Numbered from the stretch's first letter, positions 15,769 through 25,117 are shown. The stretch: 53,888 bases of DNA from Halorubrum sp. SD626R (GCF_001261915.1 NZ_CVRT01000067.1:1-53888), one strand, 5' to 3'. Notes: generated by a model not told the origin, from the sequence alone. Numbers and translations are program-made.

Positions 15769-16983
15769 TTACAGCGGGAGCACTCCATCGTCGCCGTCGT
15801 CCGTTCCGTCGCCCGTAGTGTTGTCGTCCGTTCCCCCGTCGGTAGCGCCTCCGTCGGTGGTCCCGTCGGTCGTGGACTCCCCGTCAGTGGTGGTCCCGTC
15901 GTCTGTCTCGTTCCCTCCGCCTCCGGGGCCATCGCCGGTCTCGGAGCCATCGTCGGTGGCGCCGTCTTGGGAGTTCTCACCGTCGGCGGAGCCGTCCGAG
16001 TCCCGCACGTCGTCGCCCTCGTCGAAGATGTCGGTCTCGATCGTCTCCTCGTACGTCAGTTCGTCGAGGGGGACGGTGACCGCCTGGCTGGTCGGTAGCT
16101 CGACGACCGCGTAGAAGTCGATCCGGAGGCCGCTCACCTGGTGACCGCGAACGTCCTTGTCGAGGTGCGTGACCCACCACTCGTCGAGCCGGGCGTTCCG
16201 GAGCGCGGTCGTGAACGCGATCGTCTCGGTGCCGCGCGGTTCGATCACGTACCCCTCCTCGGTCCGTCCCGACGCCATCTCGACCCCGTTCATCGTGACG
16301 TCGTAGCCGATCTCGGTGACGACGTACGGTTCGAGGTTCGGGTTGTAGACGGTGAACGCCATGTCGATCGGCGTCTCGGCCTCGCTGACGCTCCCCCACG
16401 CGCCCCGCGTCTCGTTGACGTAGAGGATCGGGTCGTCGGTCAGCGCGCTGTCGGCGTTCGCCGGTCGGGTCTCCTCGGAGTTGAACGCGCCGAGCAGATC
16501 GGTCGTGACCTCGCGGCCCTGACTGAACTCCACGCTCCGACCGAGGAGCCCCGAGGTGACGTTCGCGTCGATGTCGACGGTCGTGCGTTCGTCGTTCCGG
16601 ACGTGGCTGACCCACCAGGACGGGATCGCGTCGTTCCGGAGGTCGGTCTCGAGGGGGACCGTGGAGTTCCCGGTGCCGACGGAGACGCCATCGCGACCGC
16701 CCCGCGCCATCTCGATGTCGTTCATCGAGACGGTGTAGTTCGCCGAGACGCCGTCGAGTCCGACCCCGATCGGGTTCGGGTTCGAGACGACGAGGTCCGT
16801 CTTGACCTCGGTCGTCTCGTCGGTCACGTTTCCGAAGGTGTTGTCCACGGCCGCGACGCTCGGCACGCCGAGTATCCCGAGCGCGAACGCGCCGCCGACG
16901 GCGGCGACGACGATCAGCAACCCGACGAACGCGGCGCCGCGCTTCGAATCCGTGAGCGTCGCGAGCGCGTCTCGGGGGTTCAT
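15769..16983 (-). CDS. Membrane-anchored LEA14-type (WHy domain) protein with acidic tail
   Basis: A 404-residue protein. One hydrophobic segment (GAAFVGLLIVVAAVGGAFALG, about residues 16-36) anchors it with the bulk outside or inside the membrane. Two tandem domains follow, each with the LEA14/WHy pattern of beta-strands: TDLVVSNPNPIGVGLDG and a second MAFTVYNPNLEPYVVTEIG, each followed by WWVSH or WWVTH. The last about 80 residues are low-complexity G, D and T. ATG 16983 is taken because it starts four residues before the conserved part; 16995 is possible. WHy domains occur in desiccation-related proteins, but a stress role here is inference. Confidence 0.72.
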   Translation of the reverse strand: MNPRDALATLTDSKRGAAFVGLLIVVAAVGGAFALGILGVPSVAAVDNTFGNVTDETTEVKTDLVVSNPNPIGVGLDGVSANYTVSMNDIEMARGGRDGVSVGTGNSTVPLETDLRNDAIPSWWVSHVRNDERTTVDIDANVTSGLLGRSVEFSQGREVTTDLLGAFNSEETRPANADSALTDDPILYVNETRGAWGSVSEAETPIDMAFTVYNPNLEPYVVTEIGYDVTMNGVEMASGRTEEGYVIEPRGTETIAFTTALRNARLDEWWVTHLDKDVRGHQVSGLRIDFYAVVELPTSQAVTVPLDELTYEETIETDIFDEGDDVRDSDGSADGENSQDGATDDGSETGDGPGGGGNETDDGTTTDGESTTDGTTDGGATDGGTDDNTTGDGTDDGDDGVLPL

Positions 16984-17035
16984 ACCCCGGCACACCCGGT
17001 CGGAGGGTAAAATCGTACCGCTTCGGGGAGTCGGC

Positions 17036-17233
17036 CTATAACACGTCGCCGATCCGCACCGGCTCGCCGTCCAGATCGGGTTCCTCGGCGACGATCCGGA
17101 GGACCTCGTGGTCGGTCACGTCGCGAAATCCCTTGCCGGTCGCCTCCTCGATCAGGTCCTTCTCCAGCTCGAACTCGGTCCCCTCGTAGACGACGTCGAC
17201 GCCGTCGTCGGTGAACGTCAGGTCGGTGCTCAT
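17036..17233 (-). CDS. Small DUF5800-like protein
   Basis: A 65-residue acidic protein beginning MSTDLTFTDDGVDVVYEGTE and containing ELEKDLIEEATGKGF and DVTDHEVLRIV. I recall this pattern as the haloarchaeal DUF5800 family; function unknown. It is cytoplasmic by composition, with no cysteines or membrane segment. It is a single-gene unit next to another small conserved protein on the same strand. Confidence 0.7.
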   Translation of the reverse strand: MSTDLTFTDDGVDVVYEGTEFELEKDLIEEATGKGFRDVTDHEVLRIVAEEPDLDGEPVRIGDVL

Positions 17234-17302
17234 GTGGCGTCGTAGGCGGCGATCGGATAAAAGGAGCGTGGCACGGCCGGGTCGCCGACCCGGACGAGCG
17301 GT

Positions 17303-17485
17303 CTACTCGTCGGCGTCGTCGTCTTTCATGTCCGAGAGGCGCCCGACAAGGTCGTCGGTCGAGGCGCCGCCCTCGATGGAGACATCGCCATCGTGGTCGT
17401 GCTCGTGGACGTTCACGGCGCCCTCGTCGTCGGTGTCTACGTCCTGGTCCTTCTGTTCGCTCTCGTCGTACGACCCGAATCCCAT
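17303..17485 (-). CDS. Small DUF5786-like protein
   Basis: A 60-residue protein, MGFGSYDESEQKDQD at its start, then an acidic stretch with HEHDHDG and a C-terminal helix DLVGRLSDMKDD. The MGFGSYDESEQ start is the hallmark of the haloarchaeal DUF5786 family as I recall it, and decides ATG 17485 over upstream in-frame codons. Function unknown. Its promoter lies back to back with that of the bactofilin-like gene. Confidence 0.72.
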   Translation of the reverse strand: MGFGSYDESEQKDQDVDTDDEGAVNVHEHDHDGDVSIEGGASTDDLVGRLSDMKDDDADE

Positions 17486-17595
17486 ACCTGAGTCTCCGGT
17501 CCCGAACTGAAAAGGGTAGTGGCCTGGCCTCGGGAGCGCGGCGACTCGATCCCGAGCCGCATTGGCGTCCGACGCGCGTCCGACGCCCCACACGG

Positions 17596-17602
17596 TTTAT
17601 AA
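17596..17602 (+). promoter_or_regulatory. TATA box for the bactofilin-like gene
   Basis: TTTATAA centred 26 bases before GTG 17625. That spacing equals the usual archaeal TATA-to-start-site distance, so the transcript would begin at or next to the start codon (leaderless). This also decides the GTG start over the in-frame ATG at 17562, which lies upstream of the TATA box. Confidence 0.65.
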
Positions 17603-17624
17603 TCGCGGAGGGAGTGCTCCCGGT

Positions 17625-18755
17625 GTGTCGCTGCGAGGAGACGGTCCGATAGAGGAGCTCGCCGTCCCGTCCGGGACCACCGTCGAGGAGCACGACCTCG
17701 TCGTCGACGGCGACGTGCTCGTCGGCGGGCAGTCGACGGTGGAGTTCGGACTCCGCGGGCGCAACGTCGCCATCGGGGAGCGCGTGCGCGTCGGAAACGA
17801 CATCGAGGCCGAGGGCGACTGCCGGCTCGACACCTGGTGTACCGTCGACGGCAACGTGCTCGTCGGCGAGGACGCGTACCTCGGCGAGCGCGTCACCGTC
17901 ACCGGCCGGCTGATGGTCTCCGGCGACCTCGACATCGGCGACGACGTGTCGATCGAGGAGGGGTTCGAGGCGAACGGCTGGATCGTCATCCGGAACCCCG
18001 TCCCCACCATCGTCTTCTACTTCATCGTCCTCTCGCAGCTCCTGCGCGTCGGCGAGACCGACGCGGCCGACGAGCTCGCGGAGGCGCTCGCGGACGGCGA
18101 CGACGTGCGCGACCCCCTGCTGGTCCCGCGCGGCGCGGAGATCTCCGACGACGCGTGGCGCGTCTCGACGCCCGCGACGGTCGGCGACGACTGCCGGATC
18201 CACGGGAACCTCCGCGCCGAGTCCGTGCGCGTCGGCGAGCGCAACGAGGTGTTCGGCTCCCTCCGCGCCCGCGAGGGGATCACGATCGGCGCCGACACGG
18301 TCATCCACGGCGACGTCACCACGCGCGGCGGGACGGTCACCATCGAAGCGGGAGCACACGTGCGCGGCGACGTCTCGGCCGGCGACCTCGTGGTCCACGA
18401 CGGCGCCGAGATCGACGGCTCGCTCCGCGCTCGCGGCGAGATGAAGCTGGTTCAGGAGACCGGGAGCGAGGCCGAGGACGCGGAGTCGACCGAGAGCGAT
18501 GACGACGCGGCGGGGGGAACCGGAGCGGACGCAGAAAGCGGCGGCGACGGGGTCGACGCTGACATCGACGGCGCTGAGAGCGACGACGGCGAGGAGGCCG
18601 ACCCGGACGGCGATGAGGTCGCTCCCGACGGCGACGCCGCCGGTGACGAAGGCGACGAGGTCGACGAGAGCGCCTCGGCCCCCGACGAAAGCGACGGCGA
18701 CGCGGAGTCCGAGACGGCGGAGGCGGCCGTCGATCCCGACGCGGAAGCGACGTAG
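17625..18755 (+). CDS. Polymer-forming (bactofilin-like) beta-helix protein
   Basis: A 376-residue protein from GTG 17625. Residues about 10-120 and 180-275 consist of short repeating beta-strands with small hydrophobics and D/G/E turns (VDGDVLVGG, IGADTVIHGDVTTRGG, HVRGDVSAGDLVV), the right-handed beta-helix pattern of bactofilins. The two helical blocks are separated by a hydrophobic stretch (WIVIRNPVPTIVFYFIVLSQ, about 128-147) that might touch the membrane. The last about 100 residues are acidic low complexity. Bactofilins polymerise into cytoskeletal filaments in bacteria; a similar role here is inference. Confidence 0.75.
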   Translation: MSLRGDGPIEELAVPSGTTVEEHDLVVDGDVLVGGQSTVEFGLRGRNVAIGERVRVGNDIEAEGDCRLDTWCTVDGNVLVGEDAYLGERVTVTGRLMVSGDLDIGDDVSIEEGFEANGWIVIRNPVPTIVFYFIVLSQLLRVGETDAADELAEALADGDDVRDPLLVPRGAEISDDAWRVSTPATVGDDCRIHGNLRAESVRVGERNEVFGSLRAREGITIGADTVIHGDVTTRGGTVTIEAGAHVRGDVSAGDLVVHDGAEIDGSLRARGEMKLVQETGSEAEDAESTESDDDAAGGTGADAESGGDGVDADIDGAESDDGEEADPDGDEVAPDGDAAGDEGDEVDESASAPDESDGDAESETAEAAVDPDAEAT

Positions 18756-18785
18756 CCGACGCGAGTCGGCCGGTTTCGGCCCGCG

Positions 18786-19550
18786 CTACCGCTCGGGAGC
18801 GTCGCCGACGAACACGTCCTCGTGAAGGCGCTCGCAGACGACGTCGGCCAGGGTCCGGAGGTTCTCGGTGTCCTCGCGGTTGTACGAGACCAGCCGATCG
18901 AGCGCGTCGTCGTCGCCGCGCTCGTACTCGCGCCAGAGCCGGACGGCGTCACGGCCCGACAGGTCCGGGCGGTCGCGGTCGATCCCGATCTCCCTCTCGA
19001 TCGGCTTCAGCCCCCCAGAGAGCCCGATCCGCTTGCAGGGGTACATCAGGTCGAGGTGCGGCGTGTCGACGTCGATGCCGAAGGAGGTCTCTAGGAAGGG
19101 GACGTCGAACCGCGCGCCGTTAAACGTCGCGAGCAGGCTCGCGTCCGCGAACCGCTCGCGGAGGCGGTCGGCGGTGAGGTCGTCGCCGGCGACGAGCGTC
19201 GTCGTCTCGCCGTCCCGGTGGAAGCTCACCGTCGTCACTTGGTTGCGGTGCTCGTCCAGCCCGGTCGTCTCGATGTCGAAGAAGCAGGTCTCCTCCCGGA
19301 AGTTCTCGTAGAGGCGCCAGCGCTCCCCGCTCGGGAACGCGCGGTCGAAGTAGGCCGCGTCGCCGTCGTCGAGGCGCGCCAGCGCCTCGGCGATGAACGA
19401 CTCGATCCGGTCGGCGGTGGTCGAGCCGACGCCAGCGACGTCGACGGCGGGGTCGAACTCCTCCCACGCGGTGACGCCCTCGCGCCACAGCCGGCGCTCC
19501 GTCGTCTCGCCGACCCCCTCGACCGGGATGAAGCTGTTCTCGATGCGCAT
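18786..19550 (-). CDS. HhH plus RNase H-fold (DnaQ-like) 3'-5' exonuclease, YprB type
   Basis: A 254-residue protein. Residues 1-70 form helix-hairpin-helix-like DNA-binding repeats (FIPVEGVGETTERRLW and DVAGVGSTTADRI). The nuclease domain follows: CFFDIETTGLDEHRNQ (about 93-108) is exonuclease motif I with D and E metal ligands, FNGARFDVPFLE motif II, and YNREDTENL motif III. Homologues are called YprB-like ribonuclease H-like exonucleases. The ATG at 19550 directly precedes the conserved RIENSFIPVEGVG. Substrate (DNA or RNA) is not established. Confidence 0.78.
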   Translation of the reverse strand: MRIENSFIPVEGVGETTERRLWREGVTAWEEFDPAVDVAGVGSTTADRIESFIAEALARLDDGDAAYFDRAFPSGERWRLYENFREETCFFDIETTGLDEHRNQVTTVSFHRDGETTTLVAGDDLTADRLRERFADASLLATFNGARFDVPFLETSFGIDVDTPHLDLMYPCKRIGLSGGLKPIEREIGIDRDRPDLSGRDAVRLWREYERGDDDALDRLVSYNREDTENLRTLADVVCERLHEDVFVGDAPER

Positions 19551-19878
19551 ACCCGACCGCGGCGGCGCGCGGGCAAAAACCCGACGGGAGCGAGAGCGCC
19601 GACAGTTCATAAACGAGGCGCCGAAGGCCATACCAAGCGCGATAGCGCACGGCCGTCATCGACCGGCGCGCCGCCGAGCGGCCGCTTACGAGCGGGCGCG
19701 AGGGGCTCGCGAGGGAGGCGCCGGGCGGACGTGAGACGGTTCGCGTCCGCCGGACGCCGAGGCTGGGGAGGGACGAGGGCGGCGCTCGGCCGACCGCCCC
19801 GTGCCGACCCGCGTCGGCCGGTCGAACCGTCCTGTCCCGCTTCGCATTTAACTACTCGCCGCACGAATCACCGACAGA
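19551..19878. promoter_or_regulatory. Divergent intergenic region with leaderless promoter for the SRAP gene
   Basis: This 328-base gap separates divergent genes. GCATTTAACTAC (19845-19856) places a TATA-like TTTAA about 28 bases before ATG 19879. Promoter elements for the leftward exonuclease gene should be near its ATG but none is clear. The centre (about 19,650-19,840) is GC-rich, and I see no gene, RNA or repeat in it. Confidence 0.4.
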
Positions 19879-20617
19879 ATGTGCGGCCGCTATACGCTTT
19901 TTACTCCCGCGGACGATCTCGAGTCCCGGTTCGACGCCGACTTCGGCGGCATCGAGCCCAGCTACAACTGCGCGCCCGGGCAGGAGCTCCCGGTGATCGC
20001 CGACGAGGCGCCCGCGCGCGACCCGGATGGAGTGGGGGCTGACCCCTCGCTGGGCCGACGAGTCGTTCGACCTGATAAACGCCCGCGCGGAGACCGTCCG
20101 CGAGAAGCGGAGCTTCGCCGACGCCTTCGAGCGCCGGCGGTGTCTGGTGCCCGCGGACGGGTTCTACGAGTGGGTCGAGCGCCCCGACGACTCCGCCGGA
20201 CGCTCGTCCGGAAAACGGCCGTACCGGGTCGCCTTCGCGGACGACCGCCCGTTCGCGATGGCGGGGATCTACGAGCGGTGGGAGCCGCCCGAGCCCGAGA
20301 CGACGCAGACCGGGCTCGGCGCGTTCGGCGGCGGGTCGGAGGAGGGAGACGACACCGATGACAGCGACGGCCCCGTAGAGACGTTCACGATCGTGACGAC
20401 CGAACCGAACGCGCTCGTCGCCGACCTCCACCACCGTATGGCGGTGATCCTGGACCCGGACGAGGAGGGGACGTGGCTCCGCGGCGACCCCGACGAGGCC
20501 GCCGCGCTTCTCGATCCGTATCCGGCAGACGAGCTGACCGCGCATCCGGTGTCGACGCGGGTGAACTCCCCCGCGGTCGACGGGCCGGAACTGATCGAGC
20601 CCGTCGGCGGGGACTGA
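19879..20617 (+). pseudogene. SRAP-family (YedK/HMCES) protein gene, interrupted by a +1 frameshift
   Basis: SRAP proteins form a thiazolidine crosslink through Cys2 with abasic sites in single-stranded DNA and so protect replication forks. Frame 1 starts MCGRYTLFTPADDLESRF, with the obligatory Cys2 after Met removal, and stays homologous to APGQELPVIADEAPARD. The continuation MEWGLTPRWADESFDLINAR, LVPADGFYEWVE and DLHHRMAVIL (catalytic histidine) lies in frame 2. Dropping one C from the CCC at 20022-20024 restores the sequence as ARD-RMEWGL and gives one product of about 245 residues. The gene is therefore either a real frameshift mutant or a one-base sequence error; everything else in it looks intact. 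Confidence 0.85.
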
Positions 20618-20650
20618 TCCGACGGGAGCGGCTCCGGGGACGCCGCCGCC

Positions 20651-22096
20651 TCAGGGCGCGACCAGGTCGACGACCGTCTCGTCGTCGACGACGACGTTGT
20701 ACGCGCCCTCGTCGTCGTTCCAGAGCACGAGCCCGTTCTCGACGAAGACGACCGCGCCGTAGTCGGCCCGCCGGAGGTCCTCGTTGAGCGCGGTCTCCCG
20801 CGTGCAGACGAGGTAGTGGTCGACCGCCTGCGAGCCGTCGCCGACGCGGTAGAGGGCGTTGTCGCCCGCGCTGAGGTCGTGGCTGAGCTTCACCGCGAGC
20901 AGGTTCACGCGGTCGGTGACGTGACTCTCCGAGTCGGCCATCCGCGCGCAGCGGTCGTCGCTCGCCCGCACGTCGACGCGCCGCTTCCCGTCCGGTCTGA
21001 GGATCGCGTACGCGAACTGCACGTCGACGTTGACGAACTCCCCCGGCTCGTCGGTCGCGCCGCGCTCGGCCGCCTCGTCGAGCCGCCGCTGGAACGGGGG
21101 CACGCCGAGGTCGTCGGCGACGTCGAACGACCAGCCGCCGTCGGAGGGCGTCTCGTCGGGCCAGAGCCGGAGCGTGGGCGCGTACGTCTCGACGCCGCTG
21201 GTCGGGGTGACGACCGCGCGCTCGACCTCGCGGAGCCCCATCGCCGTGTTGCGGTCGGCGGGCGCGAAGGCGACGACGCTCCCGTCGTCGGCGAGGCGGT
21301 CGAGCGCGGCCTCGGCGACCGCGACCGGATCCGCGAGCTCCGAGAGGACGTTGCCGAAGACGACGAGATCGAAGGGTTCGCCGGCCGCGGCGGCCGCGGA
21401 ACCGCCGTCCTCGACCCCGAGGAACGACTCCGCGGTCGTCTCGTGGATCGTCGCGCGAAAGTTGCGGCCGGTCTCGTCGAGCAGCCGGTCGAGCACGTCG
21501 GCCGCGGCGCTCGGCTCGACGGCGTGGTAGTCGACGACGGCGTCGTCGGGGAGGTAGTCGTGGAGGCCGAGCGCTGGGCCGCCCACGCCCGCGCCCACGT
21601 CGAGGACGCGGAGCGTCCGGTCGAGCAGGCCGTTCTCGACGAGGTCGTCGAGGACGTAGCCGACCGTCGCGTAGTAGGCGGAGAGGTGATAGATCGCGTA
21701 GCCGAGCGCCGCGATCCGGTCGTACTCGACGTCGTTCTCGTAGAGGTAGTCCGATTTCAGCCGCCGGACCGCCTCGCGGAGTTCCTCGCCGGACTCGCCG
21801 CGGTGCCAGTTCGCGCCGAACTCCTCGACGAGGAGGTCTTCGAGGGCGAACGCGTAGCCGTCGGGGAACTCGGTCGGCGCCCAGCCGGGATCGGGGATCG
21901 CCCCCTCGGGGACCGGTTCGAAGCGTCCGTCGTCGCGCTCGCGCAGCCGGAGGTCGAACGCCTCCTCGCGGAGCGTCTCGCGGACGACAGCCGGGTGCGG
22001 CGTCCCCTCGATGTACTCCGCGATCTCCTCGGGGTCGATCGGTCTGACGTTGCGCAGGTAGTTGGCGTTGTTCCGGACCGCCTCTCTGTCTATCAT
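20651..22096 (-). CDS. Rsm22-like class I methyltransferase
   Basis: A 481-residue protein. Residues 1-130 are helical; SAYYATVGYVLDDL precedes the SAM-binding domain, whose motif I is VLDVGAGVGGPALGL (about 165-180), followed by YHAVEPSAAA (motif II) and FDLVVFGNVLSELAD (about 240), the leader-strand motif found in Rsm22 proteins, which associate with the small ribosomal subunit. The last about 150 residues are beta-rich. ATG 22096 is chosen over the far upstream codon because the preceding sequence belongs to the next gene's opposite frame. It follows prephenate dehydrogenase by 22 bases, so the two may be co-transcribed. The target is unproven. Confidence 0.62.
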   Translation of the reverse strand: MIDREAVRNNANYLRNVRPIDPEEIAEYIEGTPHPAVVRETLREEAFDLRLRERDDGRFEPVPEGAIPDPGWAPTEFPDGYAFALEDLLVEEFGANWHRGESGEELREAVRRLKSDYLYENDVEYDRIAALGYAIYHLSAYYATVGYVLDDLVENGLLDRTLRVLDVGAGVGGPALGLHDYLPDDAVVDYHAVEPSAAADVLDRLLDETGRNFRATIHETTAESFLGVEDGGSAAAAAGEPFDLVVFGNVLSELADPVAVAEAALDRLADDGSVVAFAPADRNTAMGLREVERAVVTPTSGVETYAPTLRLWPDETPSDGGWSFDVADDLGVPPFQRRLDEAAERGATDEPGEFVNVDVQFAYAILRPDGKRRVDVRASDDRCARMADSESHVTDRVNLLAVKLSHDLSAGDNALYRVGDGSQAVDHYLVCTRETALNEDLRRADYGAVVFVENGLVLWNDDEGAYNVVVDDETVVDLVAP

Positions 22097-22118
22097 GTGG
22101 GTAAGTGCTCCGGCCGGC

Positions 22119-22892
22119 TCATTCGTGTCGCTCCCGCCCCTCGCGGTCGCCGCGGGCCGCCTCGTACAGGTCGGCGAACTCGTCGCGGTCGGCGTCGGCG
22201 AGCTCGCGGGCCGCGTCGGCCACGTCGTCGGCGCCGTCGAAGGCGCGCTGGATCTCGGCGTACACGCCGGGCGCGCCCTCGGTGACCGTGTCGGCGACGT
22301 CGTCCAGCGCGGCCGAGACCGGGGTGTGGAACTCCTCGCGCACGTCGTCGCTCGCGAGGCGCCACGCGAGGACCGCCGCGTGCGCGCCGGCCTGCACCGT
22401 CTCCATGGCCCGGTCGTGCTCGGCCGGCGTCGTCTCGAACACGTCGTTGCCGCCGGCCTCGATCGCGGCCGCGATCCCATCGACGACCGGCCCGCCCTCG
22501 TCGACGACGCAGGCGACGTTGCCGGGGACGCGCGGCGGCGCGAACAGGGGGTGGTAGCTCGCGCGCTGGAGCCCCGGCGCGTGCTCGCGCATCGCCGCGA
22601 CCGCGTCGGTCATCTCGCCGGAGACGTCGAGGATCGCCCGCTCCGCCCGGGGCGCATACGCCTCGACCGCCGCGGGGACCGCCGACATCGGCACCGCGAG
22701 ACACACCGCGTCGTGGGTCGTGTCGCCGTCGACCGGGACCGTCGTCGCCTCGCGCGACGCGGCGGCGTCGCGGGCCACGTCGGGGTCGCGGTCGGCGAAC
22801 GCGACCGCGGCGTCCACCGGCGACTCGTCGGCCGACACCGTGTCGGCGATCCACCGGCCGATCTCGCCCGCGCCCACGACGAGGAGGTCCAT
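22119..22892 (-). CDS. tyrA: Prephenate dehydrogenase
   Basis: Oxidative decarboxylation of prephenate to 4-hydroxyphenylpyruvate in tyrosine synthesis. The 257-residue protein starts MDLLVVGAGEIGRWIAD, a Rossmann motif, and LDVSGEMTDAV plus ASYHPLFAPPR (about 135-147) match the prephenate-binding region with its essential histidine. The protein is shorter than bacterial fusions with chorismate mutase, as expected for archaeal forms. It lies between an MFS transporter and the Rsm22-like gene on the same strand. Confidence 0.82.
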   Translation of the reverse strand: MDLLVVGAGEIGRWIADTVSADESPVDAAVAFADRDPDVARDAAASREATTVPVDGDTTHDAVCLAVPMSAVPAAVEAYAPRAERAILDVSGEMTDAVAAMREHAPGLQRASYHPLFAPPRVPGNVACVVDEGGPVVDGIAAAIEAGGNDVFETTPAEHDRAMETVQAGAHAAVLAWRLASDDVREEFHTPVSAALDDVADTVTEGAPGVYAEIQRAFDGADDVADAARELADADRDEFADLYEAARGDREGRERHE

Positions 22893-22943
22893 CGGTTGCC
22901 CGGACGGAGGGCGCGCGAGGCTTAAAAAGGCTCGACTCGGGGC

Positions 22944-24194
22944 TCACTTCGAGGTCGACCGCTCCGCGCCGCCGCGGAGCCCGAGGAGTCCCTCGCCCGG
23001 CGCGATCTCCCGAACGGCCGGAAACAGCGCCAGTGCGATCGCGAGCTCTACCCCCCCGACCGCGAGGAACGCCGGCGTGTACCCGAGCGCCTCGGTGGCG
23101 CTCCCGCCGACGAGGAACCCGGCGAGGAAGCCGAGCGAGCCGAACACGTTGAACAGCCCCATCGCCGCGCCCCGGGCCTCGGGCTCGACGAGGTCGGTGA
23201 CGAGCGCCATCGTCGCCGGCGCCATCAGCGCGCCGCAGACTCCGACGAGGACCATCAGCCCGGCCGCGAGCGGATATATCGGCGCGACGCCGACGCCGAC
23301 CGTGACGACCCCGTACGCGATCGAGCCGACCACGACGGGGAGGAAGCGTCCCACTCGGTCCGACAGCGACCCGAACGGCGACTGGAGCAGCGCGAACGGG
23401 ACGAAGAAGAGCGCGAGCGTCGCCCCCGCGCCGCCGGCCGAGAGCCCGAACGTCGCCGGGTCCTGGAAGTAGTACACCCCGGCGAGGGCGAAGAAGCCGG
23501 CCGTGAGCCGGTCGACGAAGCCGAACGCCAGCGGGACGAGGAGGCCCGGAGTCGTCCGCGCCCGCGAGAGCACGTCGCGGAAGCCGGCTCCTCCGTCGTC
23601 GCCCCGGTCCGCGAGGCCGACTCCCACCGCCCGGTCGTCGACGGTCGCCGCGAGCAGTCCCGCGCCGGCGAGGACCGCGGCGCCGGCGTACACTGGGTAG
23701 AACGGGTCGAGGTCGGCGAGCGCGCCGCCGACCACGGAGCCGACCGCCGCGCCCAGCCCGATCGCCGTTCCGGCGGTGCCCATGTTGCGCCCGTTGCCGC
23801 CGCCCAGGTCCATCAGCGACGTGACCGCGAGCGAGAACGCGCCGATCGTGAGCGCCCCGCCGACGACGCGGACGGCGAGCGCCGCCCGGAAGCCGAGGCC
23901 GAGCCCGGGCACTGCCGCCAGGGCGACGTAGGAGGCCGCGCCGCCGAGCGCGCCGGCGACGATCAGCGGGACGCGCCGGCCGAGCACGTCGCTGGCCGCG
24001 CCCCAGACGACCGCGAAGGAGACGAACGCGCCGAACTCCGCGACGAGGAACCACATCCCGGCGTCGATCCCGCCCGGCGCGCCGAGCGCGACCACGAGGC
24101 CCGGGACGCCGGGGTAGAGGAGCACCTGCGAGACCAGCACCGCGAGCACGACGGCGCCGAGCAGTCGGCGCTCCCCGCGGTTGTCGTCGCTCAT
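22944..24194 (-). CDS. MFS transporter
   Basis: A 416-residue membrane protein with about 12 hydrophobic segments and the two-half layout of the major facilitator superfamily. The loop between TM2 and TM3 reads ASDVLGRRVPL, and the matching loop in the second half is GSLSDRVGRFLPV (G-x-x-x-D-R-x-G-R). Drug:H+ antiporter-like; the substrate cannot be inferred. It is 51 bases upstream of tyrA on the same strand and 76 bases downstream of the DsbA-like gene, also minus strand. ATAAA just beyond its start may be part of a promoter. Confidence 0.8.
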   Translation of the reverse strand: MSDDNRGERRLLGAVVLAVLVSQVLLYPGVPGLVVALGAPGGIDAGMWFLVAEFGAFVSFAVVWGAASDVLGRRVPLIVAGALGGAASYVALAAVPGLGLGFRAALAVRVVGGALTIGAFSLAVTSLMDLGGGNGRNMGTAGTAIGLGAAVGSVVGGALADLDPFYPVYAGAAVLAGAGLLAATVDDRAVGVGLADRGDDGGAGFRDVLSRARTTPGLLVPLAFGFVDRLTAGFFALAGVYYFQDPATFGLSAGGAGATLALFFVPFALLQSPFGSLSDRVGRFLPVVVGSIAYGVVTVGVGVAPIYPLAAGLMVLVGVCGALMAPATMALVTDLVEPEARGAAMGLFNVFGSLGFLAGFLVGGSATEALGYTPAFLAVGGVELAIALALFPAVREIAPGEGLLGLRGGAERSTSK

Positions 24195-24270
24195 CGGTTT
24201 ATAAAACGGAGCGGACGGGCAAAAGATCGGCGCCTGGAGAACCGTTCCGCCGGACGCGGCGGGAGCGGCG

Positions 24271-24969
24271 CTACAGCGCCTCGTCGATCGCCGCCGCGAT
24301 CGTCTCCGCCCGGTAGTCGGCCACCGCCTCGCCGTTCACGAAGATCGTCGGCGTGCCGGAGACGCCCATCGATCGCCCCTCGCTCCGGTCGCTCATCGAT
24401 GCGTCCTCGTAGGCCGCGAACTGCGCGTCGGCGACGGCGGCACAGGGGTCCGCACCGGCGGCCTCCGCGGCGGCCCCGATCGCCTCGCCGCTGTAGCTCC
24501 CCTGCGACTCGTAGGCCGCCGAGGCGAACTCGAAGAACGCCTCGGAGCCGTTCCGGGCGCCCACGCCTCGGGCCGCGCTGGCGACGGGGACCGCCCACGC
24601 CTCGTTGACGGGGATCGGGAAGTCCCAGTGCTCGTAGCGCACCTCGCCGGGAGCGACGTACTCCTCGCGAATCGTCGGGAAGTGCTCCAGCTTGTAGGTG
24701 GCGCAGTGACCGCAGGTGAAGTCCTCGAACGCCCGCACGACCACGTCGGCCTCCGAGTCGCCGATGACGGGTCGGAAGTCTAGGTCCGGGTCCGAGGGCT
24801 CCGAGAGGTCGCAGTCGTACTCGCCCGCGTCGATGGCGTTCCCGCCGCCGCTGCCGCCGGTGCTTCCGCCGCCGCTGCCGCCGCCGCTGCCGCCGCCGAG
24901 ACACCCCGCCGCGCCGACGACGCCGACCGACGCCGCGCCCGCGAGCAGGGACCGCCGCGTGCGTTCCAT
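24271..24969 (-). CDS. DsbA/thioredoxin-family lipoprotein exported by Tat
   Basis: A 232-residue secreted protein. ERTRRSLLAGAASVGVVGAAGC combines a twin-arginine signal with a lipobox ending in Cys (about residue 23), typical of haloarchaeal lipoproteins, followed by a glycine/serine-rich linker. The mature part is a thioredoxin-fold DsbA domain: FEDFTCGHCATYK carries the C-x-x-C redox pair, and GVSGTPTIFVNGE is the cis-proline loop. It should catalyse thiol-disulfide exchange outside the membrane. ATG 24969 is favoured over 24978 because it starts directly at the Tat motif. Confidence 0.85.
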   Translation of the reverse strand: MERTRRSLLAGAASVGVVGAAGCLGGGSGGGSGGGSTGGSGGGNAIDAGEYDCDLSEPSDPDLDFRPVIGDSEADVVVRAFEDFTCGHCATYKLEHFPTIREEYVAPGEVRYEHWDFPIPVNEAWAVPVASAARGVGARNGSEAFFEFASAAYESQGSYSGEAIGAAAEAAGADPCAAVADAQFAAYEDASMSDRSEGRSMGVSGTPTIFVNGEAVADYRAETIAAAIDEAL

Positions 24970-25117
24970 GGCCGTCACTCGGGCCGGACGGCACTTAACC
25001 GCTCCGCGACCGGGCGGGCGCCGTCTCGCGCGGGCGATTCGCTCGCCGGTCTGGCACCGGTGGAATGCGGGGGCGTCGCGTCCGAACGTTTTTGCCGGCG
25101 CCTCGCGACCCTGCTGT

